The translations under genes and the position numbers were made by a program. DNA of 64,000 bases from CAVTOA01 sp963736285. GTDB taxonomy: Bacteria > Actinomycetota > Actinomycetes > Mycobacteriales > QHCE01. Positions within the stretch are counted from its first letter, which is position 1; each line of letters starts with the position of its first letter. The stretch is from contig CAVTOA010000003.1 of the NCBI GenBank assembly GCA_963736285.1, positions 62,001-126,000 of the forward strand, in the 5' to 3' direction. A model generated the notes under the pieces. That model was not told where the DNA came from and did not search any database. It saw only the letters and a list, made by a program, of their open reading frames with translations. Below, one piece after another: positions 54,169-63,498 of this stretch.

Positions 54169-56574
54169 ATGCCGACACGAGTTGCCGACATCTTCACCTC
54201 CGTCCGTTCCCTCCTTCGACACGACGTGCCCGCCTCGCTGGTGGTCTTTCTCGTCGCCATTCCGCTCTCACTGGGCATAGCGTCTGCCGCCGGGGCTCCA
54301 CTCATCGCGGGGCTCGTAGCCGCTGTCGTGGGTGGGGTAGTAGCCGGCGCGCTCGGGGGCGCACCGCTACAAGTCAGCGGACCGGCGGCGGGGCTCACCA
54401 TCATCGTCGCCCAAACAGTGCACACCTACGGATGGCCCGCGATGGCGGCCATCACCGTGGCCGCGGGAGTCGTGCAGGTGGTGCTCGGCGTCACCAAGCT
54501 AGGACGCGCGGCGCTGTCGCTCTCCCCCGCCATTGTGCACGGCATGCTCGCCGGAATCGGGCTTACCATCGCCATTGGGCAGATCCATGTGGTGCTGGGC
54601 GGCAAAGCACACGAATCTATGCTCGCAGACCTGCGTGAGCTGCCTACGCAGCTGATCCACCATCACAGCCAAGCAACTCTGATCGGGGCATTCACTGTCG
54701 CTGTCTTATTGTGCTGGCCACGGCTGCCGCGCGTGAAGGCCGTTCCGGCACCGCTAGTGGCACTGGTAAGCGCCACGCTCATCGTGGTAGCGCTTGGCTG
54801 GAAAGTACCCCTCGTCAATCTCCCCGATAACCCACTCAACGCGATCGAGTTTCCTCAACTCCCTCACGGCAACTGGACCGGCATTGTCCTTGCTATAGGT
54901 ACCGTTGCGGCCGTCGCCAGTGTTCAGGCGTTGCTATCGGCCGTTGCGGTCGACAAGCTACACGAAGGTCCCCGCGCGAATTTAGATCGCGAGCTGGTAG
55001 CTCAGGGCCTCGCAAACCTGGTCTCCGGCAGTCTGGGGGGATTTCCGGTGACGGGCGTTATTGTCCGAGGTTCTGCCAACGTTGGTGCCGGTGCTCGCAG
55101 TCGCGCCTCAGCAATTTTGCACGGACTATGGATTGCCGCATTCGCTGTTTTAGCCGTACAAATGCTAGAGCTCATTCCGTTGTCAGTACTGGCGGCTATC
55201 CTGGTCGTTGTTGGTGTGCGGCTCATCAAGGTTGCCCATATGCGCGATTTGCTTAGGCACCATGAGCTTTCGGTATACCTAGCCACGGGGGCTGGTGTGG
55301 CATTGCTGGGTGTGGTCCAAGGGGTGTTGATCGGCGTTTCAGTTGCGATTATTCGCGCGCTGTACCGGGTCGCGCATGCCACGATCCGCACCAAAAACTC
55401 CGGACCGGGCACCTGGCACGTGACGATTCATGGTTCGTTGATTTTTTGGGCCGTCGGACGGCTCGTCAGGGAACTGCGCGGCATTCCCCATGGGCAGCGG
55501 GTCACTGTCGAGCTGCATACCGACTTCATTGATCACGCCAGCTACGAAGCACTCACCGAATGGATTGATGCCTATCACCGGTCTGACGGCAAAGTCATTG
55601 TCGATGAGATCCATGGAAATTGGTACAAGCTGGCGGCGCATGGCCGACCTGAGGGACGAAAGCACCTGCCCGCCCCACCCCTTCGATGGTTCGCCCCGTG
55701 GTCTCAATGGCAACAAAGCGAGATCCACGGGAGCAAAGACTCAATCCTGGCTGGCATGCGTGAGTTCGAGCATCGAAACGCACCGCTCGTGCGGCCGTTT
55801 CTGGAAGAGCTGGGCGCACACGGCCAACACCCTAAGCAGCTTTTCATCACCTGCGTCGATTCGAGAGTCGTTCCCAACGTGATCACCAGCAGCGGTCCCG
55901 GCGATTTGCTGTGTGTGCGCAACGTCGCCAACGTCGTGCCCGCGCACGGCTCACGCGCGGACGCATCGGTGGGGGCATCGATCGAATTCGCTGTACAAAA
56001 TCTCGGGGTCACGTCCATTGTGGTGTGTGGTCACTCGACCTGCGGTGGGGTGCAAGCGGCGCTTGCCCATAAACCACGACGGCTCAAGCGACACGAGGGT
56101 CATTTGGAACGGTGGATTGGCAACCTCAAGCCCAGCCTGGTGCGCTACCGCCGTAACGGGCCACCGCCCACGACGGAGCAGCTGCCCGAGGCTGAGCAGT
56201 TGTGTGTGGTCAACGTGGCCCAGCAGCTACAGCATCTCCGCAGCTACCCGTATGTGCGTAGCCGCATCGAAGAAGGCAAAATTGAGCTAATGGGGGTGTA
56301 CTTCGACATCAGCGACGCGAAGCTACACCTCGTCGATGAAAACACCTGCGCACTCACACCGCTCACGTCATTTCTTGACCCCGCCGTACCGGCGGTCGCG
56401 ACTGGCGTACTCGCTGATGGCGTCCCACAAGGCCAGTCGCGAAAAGTCCGGAAACTTCGTGTCAGTAAAGACCAACTCGGCATAGGCGGACTGCCAGAGC
56501 AAGAAATTGGAGATCCGCTGTTCTCCGGAGGTGCGGATGAACAGATCGACATCGGGGAGCAACGGGTCATATAG
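54169..56574 (+). CDS. SulP-family bicarbonate/anion transporter fused to beta-carbonic anhydrase
   Basis: 801 residues. Residues about 15-410 are the SulP membrane part (VAIPLSLGIASAAGAPLIAG, GFPVTGVIVRGSANVGAGAR). A short STAS-like stretch follows to about 480. Residues about 520-740 are a beta-class carbonic anhydrase with the zinc ligands in LFITCVDSRVVPN and VCGHSTCGG. Transport and hydration of inorganic carbon are thus in one chain, as in similar mycobacterial fusions. The last 68 codons run antisense into uppS (207 bp overlap), and this tail is not carbonic-anhydrase-like. Confidence 0.9.
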   Translation: MPTRVADIFTSVRSLLRHDVPASLVVFLVAIPLSLGIASAAGAPLIAGLVAAVVGGVVAGALGGAPLQVSGPAAGLTIIVAQTVHTYGWPAMAAITVAAGVVQVVLGVTKLGRAALSLSPAIVHGMLAGIGLTIAIGQIHVVLGGKAHESMLADLRELPTQLIHHHSQATLIGAFTVAVLLCWPRLPRVKAVPAPLVALVSATLIVVALGWKVPLVNLPDNPLNAIEFPQLPHGNWTGIVLAIGTVAAVASVQALLSAVAVDKLHEGPRANLDRELVAQGLANLVSGSLGGFPVTGVIVRGSANVGAGARSRASAILHGLWIAAFAVLAVQMLELIPLSVLAAILVVVGVRLIKVAHMRDLLRHHELSVYLATGAGVALLGVVQGVLIGVSVAIIRALYRVAHATIRTKNSGPGTWHVTIHGSLIFWAVGRLVRELRGIPHGQRVTVELHTDFIDHASYEALTEWIDAYHRSDGKVIVDEIHGNWYKLAAHGRPEGRKHLPAPPLRWFAPWSQWQQSEIHGSKDSILAGMREFEHRNAPLVRPFLEELGAHGQHPKQLFITCVDSRVVPNVITSSGPGDLLCVRNVANVVPAHGSRADASVGASIEFAVQNLGVTSIVVCGHSTCGGVQAALAHKPRRLKRHEGHLERWIGNLKPSLVRYRRNGPPPTTEQLPEAEQLCVVNVAQQLQHLRSYPYVRSRIEEGKIELMGVYFDISDAKLHLVDENTCALTPLTSFLDPAVPAVATGVLADGVPQGQSRKVRKLRVSKDQLGIGGLPEQEIGDPLFSGGADEQIDIGEQRVI

Positions 56575-57156
56575 GTACCGAGCGAACATTTTCTCGTCCA
56601 CTTTGGACGGCTTAAGCTTGCCAGCGGCTACGTCTTCGGCCATGCTCGCTGCCGCGTCCGCGATCTCCGCCCTACCGCCATAGTTGATGCACATCGTCAA
56701 TGTGAGCACCGAATTATGACGAGTCACCTGTTCTGCGGTCTCCAGCTCATGCAGCACACTCGGCCACAGCCGTGAGCGCCGACCAGACCAACGCATCCGC
56801 ACGCCCCGTGCGTGCAGTTCATCGCGCCGACGGCGCAGAATGTCGCGACTGTAGCCCAAAATGAACCGCACCTCACTGGGCGAACGTCGCCAGTTTTCGG
56901 TAGAAAACGCAAATACCGAAAGATGACGTACGCCTAGCTCGATGCAGCCGTCCACCACGTCCATCAGTACTGGCTCGGCTTGCCTATGCCCTTCGGTACG
57001 TGGCCAGCCACGCTCTTTTGCCCACCGCCCGTTGCCGTCCATCACGAGCGCCACATGCCGCGGAATCTGTTCTGGCGAAAGCCGCGGCGGCCGTATACCA
57101 GAAGGATGCGGAGGAGGCGGCAAGACTTCATGTGCCAGATCAGAAGCTGTATCCAT
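56368..57156 (-). CDS. uppS: Isoprenyl (undecaprenyl/decaprenyl) diphosphate synthase
   Basis: 262 residues from ATG 57156. The catalytic Asp is in HVALVMDGNGRWAKERGWPR; HLSVFAFSTENWRRSP, MCINYGGRAEI and DLFIRTSGEQRISNFLLWQS are the other cis-prenyltransferase motifs. It makes the lipid carrier for cell-wall synthesis. It forms the common actinobacterial pair with recO just upstream on the same strand. The 3' end overlaps the SulP-CA gene by 207 bp in antisense. Confidence 0.95.
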   Translation of the reverse strand: MDTASDLAHEVLPPPPHPSGIRPPRLSPEQIPRHVALVMDGNGRWAKERGWPRTEGHRQAEPVLMDVVDGCIELGVRHLSVFAFSTENWRRSPSEVRFILGYSRDILRRRRDELHARGVRMRWSGRRSRLWPSVLHELETAEQVTRHNSVLTLTMCINYGGRAEIADAAASMAEDVAAGKLKPSKVDEKMFARYLYDPLLPDVDLFIRTSGEQRISNFLLWQSAYAELVFTDTKFPDFSRLALWDAISEYASRDRRYGGVKK

Positions 57157-57281
57157 CCGCAAAACGCCTACTTTCTGTGACTAGCAAACCGTGGGAGCTC
57201 GCGCTGCTGAAGTCGGTCATATTAAGGTCCGGTGCGAAAACATCTGCTGCCTCACATCCACAGACACTCACCAAATAGACC

Positions 57282-58076
57282 TTACGGCGAGCGCTGAAAA
57301 CCCAACTGTCCGCCCAAGGAAGCCGCGTGGGAGCTCGCGCGTTCCACCAGAGGAAGCGCCCTTAGCCCACGCTCCACGTGCCACTGCAAATGTGCGGCGA
57401 TGAGCCCGCTCGCTTCTCGGCGGGTAGTGCGGTCCGCGGTATCCGCATAAGCCCAATCGCCACTGAGCAATGCGACCATCAACTCCAGCGACGTGGGCGA
57501 CGGCGAGGCCGCTCCAGCCGGTCGACAATGACGACAGACGCATCCGCCCGCTGTCACCGAAAACGCGGCATGCACACCACGTCCACCGCAGACAGCACAC
57601 TCGGTTAACGCCGGTGCCCACCCGGCTATCGCCATCGCACGTAACAGGTAGGCATCCAAAACCAGCTCCGCCTTATGCGCATCCTCACTCAGCGACCGCA
57701 ACGCACCTACTGTCAGCAGATACAACCGCAACGTGGGTTCGCCCTCCTCGCCCGCCAACTGATCAGCGGTCTCAGCGACTGCGCTCGCCGCTGTATAACG
57801 CGGATAGTCACCCATGATGTGTTTACCGAAATGCGTAATGGTCTCGGTTTGCCGCACCACGTGCAACCCACGGTTGCCAGTGCGTCCCGCATAGAACTGG
57901 GCGTCAACGTGGCTAAAGGGCTCTAACCTGGCGCCGATCCGGCTGGTGGTCTTGCGAACCCCGCGTGCCACGGCCCGGATTTTTCCATGACGCCGGCTCA
58001 GCAAAGTAACAATTCGATCAGCCTCGCCGAGCTTTTGTGTCCGTAACACCACAGCATCGTCTCGGTAGAGGTTCAC
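57282..58076 (-). CDS. recO: DNA repair protein RecO
   Basis: 264 residues from GTG 58076 (VNLYRDDAVVLRTQKLGEAD). The N-terminal OB fold includes RIVTLLSRRHGKIRAVARGV. The four zinc cysteines are in ECAVCGGRG and GCVCRHCRPAG. It loads RecA at gaps with RecR. It lies 125 bp before uppS on the same strand. Confidence 0.94.
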   Translation of the reverse strand: MNLYRDDAVVLRTQKLGEADRIVTLLSRRHGKIRAVARGVRKTTSRIGARLEPFSHVDAQFYAGRTGNRGLHVVRQTETITHFGKHIMGDYPRYTAASAVAETADQLAGEEGEPTLRLYLLTVGALRSLSEDAHKAELVLDAYLLRAMAIAGWAPALTECAVCGGRGVHAAFSVTAGGCVCRHCRPAGAASPSPTSLELMVALLSGDWAYADTADRTTRREASGLIAAHLQWHVERGLRALPLVERASSHAASLGGQLGFQRSP

Positions 58077-58119
58077 TCCGTAATTCTTACATGGTGGACC
58101 ATCACCTGATCGACCGAAC

Positions 58120-59172
58120 TTATCGGGCAAGGACGGCCCCGCCTGTGACCCCCACTTGAAAGCCACGATTTGACCCCAGCATCCCCAGGCGCGCATTGGG
58201 GATGGGTGAGAACATGCGGGACACGAGCTCTCTAGGCCGATGTAGCCAGCGAACCACAGCCGGCACCTCATTGACACAAACCGCATCAACACCCGCGAGC
58301 AATAACGTGGTGGCCTCGTGCGCTTCAGCTGCCCTATCGTCTGCCCCAGACCACCATGCCAAAACGCCCAACCCTTGGTCATGAATCTGCTCTAGCTGCC
58401 GCGTAAGCCATCGGTTTGGCTGCCCAGCCGAGTCGTAAAGAAGCATCGATCGATGAACATTTACCATATCTGCTTTGCATGCTTTAGCGCGTCGAACCGC
58501 TTCCCTCAAGGAAATTCTTTGCTGGCGATTTCTCACGTCGTGACTGGCGAAGAGATAGCCAAGTTTAAATCGCAAGGACGGATGGTTATTGGGAGACTTC
58601 GCTATGCGAAATCTATTGTGCGCTTGCTTTCTGATTTTTGATCGTGCGCAACGATATTTACTGTAACTAGAAATAACTGTCGGATCGAATGAAGATACCA
58701 TGAGCGAGAAGGCATTGGAAAGTCGAACAATTCGTTTTTGAAAAGTTTGTATTATGTTATGTTCTAACACTTGCTCATTTTCGGTGTAACCAGTTTTAAT
58801 TTCAACATTGAGCGCGATACGATACTCGGCATCGCCAGCTTTCCGTCGCTCCGCTTGGTATTCGACGAGTTTTTCTTCTGTATGATCGAATGTTTGGATG
58901 CCATATTTTATTTGCAATCGATCCAAGGTTTCTTCGGCGATACGTACGCCATCTATTCGGCCCTTGTTATAAACAACGAGATATCCATCTCTTGTTAAGT
59001 GAATGTCTAACTCGATACCTTGCGCGCCGGACTTCAATGCTCGAATTAGCGACTCAGCGGTATTTTCTTTTGGCTTTATACTGGTATTAGAATCGCCAGT
59101 AACACCACATCCCCGATGACCATATACAGTGGCGCAATTGGAAACGATCCTTCCGATAGGTGAGGAAAACAC
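58120..59172 (-). CDS. Glycerophosphodiester phosphodiesterase-like protein missing one catalytic His
   Basis: 350 residues. The TIM-barrel start has VYGHRGCG, the metal Glu/Asp in GAQGIELDIHLTRDGYLVVY, and ENT (KPKENTAESL). In GDPD enzymes the next residues are HD, where the His is catalytic; here they are Tyr-Asn (YN at residues 68-69, codons 58969-58966). Later parts (LNVEIKTG) keep the metal Glu. The gene is clearly more AT-rich than its neighbours, suggesting transfer. It could be an inactive or altered phosphodiesterase. No secretion signal is obvious. Confidence 0.75.
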   Translation of the reverse strand: MFSSPIGRIVSNCATVYGHRGCGVTGDSNTSIKPKENTAESLIRALKSGAQGIELDIHLTRDGYLVVYNKGRIDGVRIAEETLDRLQIKYGIQTFDHTEEKLVEYQAERRKAGDAEYRIALNVEIKTGYTENEQVLEHNIIQTFQKRIVRLSNAFSLMVSSFDPTVISSYSKYRCARSKIRKQAHNRFRIAKSPNNHPSLRFKLGYLFASHDVRNRQQRISLREAVRRAKACKADMVNVHRSMLLYDSAGQPNRWLTRQLEQIHDQGLGVLAWWSGADDRAAEAHEATTLLLAGVDAVCVNEVPAVVRWLHRPRELVSRMFSPIPNARLGMLGSNRGFQVGVTGGAVLAR

Positions 59173-59499
59173 CTCGGTACGTTAACAATCAACTTATATG
59201 AACATAGAGTCAAACGTCGATATCTGATTCTTTTCACAATCCACAGATAACCTTCACATTAGGTCGCGTCACACGATAAGAGGACCTCGCAGCTCTGCAC
59301 CGGCGACGGCTTCCGATTCGAAGGCCGCACCACGTTTTCGAGGGACTTACTCTACGAGTGACTTAAGACCCAACGAGCGACAGACGTCCGCCATCGCGGC
59401 ATGGCATGGTGGGATATGACCGCGCTTGGGCTCGCGGCGGGGCGAGCCACGGGCGCGCACAATGAACCCGACCCATCAAGACTGGAAGGCTTGGCCTCG
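59173..59499. other. Divergent intergenic region GDPD / Ser-Thr kinase
   Basis: About 327 bp, AT-rich near the GDPD end. It should hold both promoters. The frame of the kinase extends back to 59401, but no good start lies there. No other gene or structure seen. Confidence 0.4.
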
Positions 59500-61260
59500 A
59501 TGACCCCCACGAGTTCGCCTCCTCCCCGCCGCACGCCGGCAGACGATGCCACCGCCCCGTTGCACCAAGCTTCTGCCATCCCAGGCTTGGAGGGTTACGA
59601 CAATCTCGAACTGATTGCTCATGGAAGCACCGCAATAGTCTTTCGGGCCGACCAAATACGGCTCAAACGCAAAGTGGCCATCAAAGTCCTTCTCGTCGAC
59701 AATGTGATGACCACCGATGCCACCGTCCAGCGAGAGCTTGACACCTTGGTGCGGCTGTCCAGCTCGCCGCACATCGTCAGCATCATTGACACTGGCATCA
59801 CCGATGCCGGCCAGCCCTACATCGTGATGGAGTACTGCGAAGGCGGCTCCTACGCACAGATCTTGAAGGAAGCCGGCCCCCTTCCTGTCAAAGACGTGCT
59901 CGAAGTCGGCATCAAAATCGGCGAGGCGCTGCACGCGGCACATGAGGTCGGCATCATTCACCGCGATGTCAAGCCGCCCAACATTTTGCGGTCACGTTTT
60001 GGCCCAGCCCTGACCGACTTCGGGATCGCGTATGCGACCGACGACACAGCCAACACCGAAACGCTACAAAAGCTCACCCCACACCACGCCTCCCCTGAGA
60101 CGCTTTCACAAGATCACCAAACTGGACAGTCCGATCTCTACAGTCTTGCTTCCACCATGTGGAATCTGCTTGTGGGACGGCCCCCTTTTGACAATCCGGG
60201 GCAAGATCCGGCCGAATTTCGCCAACGAGTCATCGAGACACCGGTTCCGCGAATTCCCCGAGAAGACACACCCGATTGGCTACAGACCGAGATTGAGCGC
60301 GCGATGGCCAAACGCGTCGACGATCGTCACCCCACCGCGCTCGCCTTCACCGAAACCCTTCGAATGCACATCGCGCGGACCTCCGTCCACAGCCCATGGG
60401 CTGGCCCATACGCCGGAACGCCAGATGCTCTCACCGTCTACTACGCACCTATGCGCACCGAACATGTGGGGCAACCTCCGCTGGGAAACCCTCATTCGGC
60501 GCCCCCAAACAACAACGATCTGCCCGCGCGGCTCAGTAACCCGCCCGCAATGTCGGCACCACCAGCGCCATCCGCTCCGCCCACAGCGCCACCCGGCTAC
60601 CCATTTGCCGCCGGACCAGTCTCAGTGCCGCCCATGATGTCGCCCGCAGCTGGGCAACCCGAATATCAGAACTACCCCCACAGCGCGCCACCCGCCGACA
60701 TACACGCGCCCTTACCGTCGTTGTATCCCACGCCGACCACCGATGACACCCGACAGAAACCTCCAGACCATGACAACGACAATGAAGACGACGACGAATA
60801 TCCCCCGCTATCGTGGCGTCGCCTGCTGCTGACCGCCTCCGTTGTCGGCGTCATTTTGGGATTGTTGACCGTCATCGGGTTTCTTATTGTGAAAAATCAT
60901 CACGCCGTCCAAGAACGGTCGCGGGGAACAATAAAAACTCCCAACCCCATCGCTTCCGCGTCGCTAGTAAACGAAGGCGCACCGCACGATGTGCACCTCA
61001 AAGATGACGGCGCCTCCATTACCTTAACGTGGCAAGACACCACCAACGGCAAAGCACCATTCCTCATCTTGGGCGCCCAGTCCGGCCAGAAGACGCGCGC
61101 CTACGGGAACGCCACTAAAGGCAACACCAGCTTCAACGTCTCGGGACTCAACGCGCGGACCGATTACTGCTTCAAAGTAGTCACAGTGCTGTCCAATGAG
61201 GAGCTTGCGCCCTCCGACCCCGTCTGCACATCTCGCCTGGGGGGTACCACCGCCGAATGA
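59500..61260 (+). CDS. Transmembrane Ser/Thr protein kinase with extracellular FN3-like domain
   Basis: About 586 residues from ATG 59500. The kinase domain (about residues 30-295) has KVAIKVLLVDNV, the catalytic loop IIHRDVKPPNILRS and ALTDFGIAYAT (DFG). A Pro-rich linker (about 330-440) leads to a membrane helix (LTASVVGVILGLLTVIGFLI). Outside is a fibronectin type III-like domain (GASITLTWQD, then YCFKVVTVLSNEELAPSDP). It probably senses a wall or sugar ligand and phosphorylates cytosolic targets. Its 3' end overlaps the transglutaminase-like gene by 97 bp. Confidence 0.9.
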   Translation: MTPTSSPPPRRTPADDATAPLHQASAIPGLEGYDNLELIAHGSTAIVFRADQIRLKRKVAIKVLLVDNVMTTDATVQRELDTLVRLSSSPHIVSIIDTGITDAGQPYIVMEYCEGGSYAQILKEAGPLPVKDVLEVGIKIGEALHAAHEVGIIHRDVKPPNILRSRFGPALTDFGIAYATDDTANTETLQKLTPHHASPETLSQDHQTGQSDLYSLASTMWNLLVGRPPFDNPGQDPAEFRQRVIETPVPRIPREDTPDWLQTEIERAMAKRVDDRHPTALAFTETLRMHIARTSVHSPWAGPYAGTPDALTVYYAPMRTEHVGQPPLGNPHSAPPNNNDLPARLSNPPAMSAPPAPSAPPTAPPGYPFAAGPVSVPPMMSPAAGQPEYQNYPHSAPPADIHAPLPSLYPTPTTDDTRQKPPDHDNDNEDDDEYPPLSWRRLLLTASVVGVILGLLTVIGFLIVKNHHAVQERSRGTIKTPNPIASASLVNEGAPHDVHLKDDGASITLTWQDTTNGKAPFLILGAQSGQKTRAYGNATKGNTSFNVSGLNARTDYCFKVVTVLSNEELAPSDPVCTSRLGGTTAE

Positions 61261-63494
61261 GGACGTGCTCGTGCCCAGATAAGCGGTTGCGGTGTGAGTG
61301 ACCACCACCATCGACGCCACCACGACCGGCGACGACGCAACTGGCGACGGTATTCATCAGCCGTGTACACAGCCGACGTCACATCGTTCGTGGAGACGAG
61401 CCCCAGAGCGAACGCGGCCGCATTGACGGCATCCGCCACCGAAATAACTGACACAAGTGGTGGCTGTTTGTGGTAGCCAGCGACAGGAACGGCGGCAGCG
61501 GCGGCAACATCGCTAGCCGTGGCCGCAGCGCCCGGCCAACGTCCAGCAAGGCGCAGCGCGTCGACGATTTCGTGCCAGGCACCCGTGATCCGATGGCTTT
61601 CCGAGCCTCGGCGCAGTCTGCGTCGGCGAAGACTGCGCCTCGCAATAAATACAGCGATTAACGCGACTACTACAACCCCCCCAGCCGCTACACCCACGGC
61701 CGCGGCGAGAGTACCTAGGTGGCCAACAATCCAGTATGGATCGTGGGCCACTGCGCTCGCGTGGCTGTCGCGCGAAGGCTGAGTGCCAGGTTTTTTAAGC
61801 TGTTGAAGCTGCCGCTGCTTTTCTTGCAGCCGTTGTTTTGCTTGCGCGGTCTGCTCATCGGCGGGCAAAGTCGCGTCCTTGCCCTGCGCTGGCGTCGGAT
61901 CGAACGCCACCCAACCGGGTCCGTCAAAATACACTTCCGGCCACGCAAAGGCGTCCCCGCTTTTGACGAGGTACCGCCCGTTGTCTTGTTTGGACCCCGC
62001 GTGGAAGCCAACCACGATCCGAGTGGGCAATCCCACTATCCGCGCGAGCAGCGCAAAAGCCGTGGCGAATTGTTCGGAGGTGCCACGGTGACCGCCCGCC
62101 TTTGGGTCCGTTGTCAAGAAAAACCGCAGATTAGCGAGGCCATGGCCCGAGGGAGCCTTCACCGAGAAGGTGTGATTGTCGTGGATGTACCGCTCCAACA
62201 GCAGCGCCTGCTGGTATGGCGTATTGGCCTTCTGGACGGTGGTGTAGGCGAGCCGCTCCACCTCCTTGGGCACAGGAGACGGTCGTTTTGCGTACTGACG
62301 AATCACTGGGCTACGCGATAATCTCGCGTCGTCGAGTGCGGCAGCATTTTGCTGAGGAACACGTGAGCGCACGTCGTACCGAAGGCCAGTTTTCGTCCCT
62401 TGTGGATATAGCAGCGTTCCCGTGGCCGGGTTGTACGACACCCTGGCCTGAGTGACTTGGCGAGCCTGATCGATCGCCGGAAGCCACACGCCGTTAAGAC
62501 CGACCATCGTGTATTCCTGGTCGATGGCGGAACTGGGGCCTGGCACATTGCGGACCGGAAGAACAGAGCCAGACGAGTGATACTCACCACCTGGTGTCCA
62601 CATAAGACCGTCATAGTCGGTGAGAACCACCCAACTTATCCGGCTGGGATGGTCGGTCTTCACGGTGAATAACGGCTGCTGCGGGCTCCGCGCCCACGCG
62701 GAAAGCCGAGCGAGCGGATTGGACTCCGGAAGTTGCTGTTGGGGTGCGGAGACATGTGAACGCGGATCTGCCGGACGCTGCGTGGACAACTCGGCCACCG
62801 CGGGCCCCACTGCCACGGTCGCGATGATGATCAGCACTAGCCCCGCGGCACCGAAGACCAGCCGTCTGATCCGGTACCAGCGCCGTGCTTGTGCAGGTAA
62901 ACGCTCCAGCCCGCGAGCGCGGGGTGAGCGCGTCCCGGCGGCGATGCCCACTATGCCCACCACGACATAGACGATGGCCCACCTCACCTCCGCTTGCGCG
63001 TTTGGGCCGGCAAAGAGCAGCGCAAGGACATAGACGCACGTGGGCGGAGCGAAAGCAGCCAACAGCGCGCCCGATCGGAGGGCTAGTTCGACCCCGCCGA
63101 GTGTGGCAACCCAGACGAGGAAAATCGGTAAGACCACTGTGTCGGGAACGGCATCGATAGGAATAGTGCTGGCCAGCATGCGTGCCCCAGCGTTACCCAG
63201 CGCATCGGTGAGTAGCGCGGGCGCCGAGCCCGCGCCTGGGGGCCGTGTCATCGCCACAGCGAAGAAGAGATATCCGGCCAGGAAGACCATGGATGTCAGG
63301 AGTGCGGCCGACAACGCAGCTCGGCGTGTGCGCAGCACAAGGCTAAGCATCAGGGCAACACCGACCGCCCCCAGCATCAGCTCGAGCAGTCGCGCTGACG
63401 AATACAGCCTGGTGAACGCGATACTGGCGATCGCGGACAGCGCTGCCACGGTGCACGCCGGTATCAAAGCACGCATGGTTATTGGCTTGCGCAT
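61164..63494 (-). CDS. DUF3488/transglutaminase-like membrane protein without catalytic Cys-His
   Basis: 776 residues from ATG 63494, four bases after the DUF58 gene. Six N-terminal helices (about 5-235) precede an extracytoplasmic transglutaminase-like domain, then another helix (about 610-632) and a cytoplasmic tail. The fold is intact (TPYQQALLLERYIHDNHTFS, FALLARIVGLPTRIVVGFHA, GWVAFDPTP), but the catalytic Cys is Ser (GTSEQFA, 62076-62078) and the catalytic His is Phe (DAFAWPEVYF, 61947-61949). It is likely a binding or scaffold role paired with DUF58 in the cell envelope. Confidence 0.85.
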   Translation of the reverse strand: MRKPITMRALIPACTVAALSAIASIAFTRLYSSARLLELMLGAVGVALMLSLVLRTRRAALSAALLTSMVFLAGYLFFAVAMTRPPGAGSAPALLTDALGNAGARMLASTIPIDAVPDTVVLPIFLVWVATLGGVELALRSGALLAAFAPPTCVYVLALLFAGPNAQAEVRWAIVYVVVGIVGIAAGTRSPRARGLERLPAQARRWYRIRRLVFGAAGLVLIIIATVAVGPAVAELSTQRPADPRSHVSAPQQQLPESNPLARLSAWARSPQQPLFTVKTDHPSRISWVVLTDYDGLMWTPGGEYHSSGSVLPVRNVPGPSSAIDQEYTMVGLNGVWLPAIDQARQVTQARVSYNPATGTLLYPQGTKTGLRYDVRSRVPQQNAAALDDARLSRSPVIRQYAKRPSPVPKEVERLAYTTVQKANTPYQQALLLERYIHDNHTFSVKAPSGHGLANLRFFLTTDPKAGGHRGTSEQFATAFALLARIVGLPTRIVVGFHAGSKQDNGRYLVKSGDAFAWPEVYFDGPGWVAFDPTPAQGKDATLPADEQTAQAKQRLQEKQRQLQQLKKPGTQPSRDSHASAVAHDPYWIVGHLGTLAAAVGVAAGGVVVVALIAVFIARRSLRRRRLRRGSESHRITGAWHEIVDALRLAGRWPGAAATASDVAAAAAVPVAGYHKQPPLVSVISVADAVNAAAFALGLVSTNDVTSAVYTADEYRRQLRRRRSWWRRWWWSLTPQPLIWARARPHSAVVPPRRDVQTGSEGASSSLDSTVTTLKQ

Positions 63495-63498
63495 AGCG

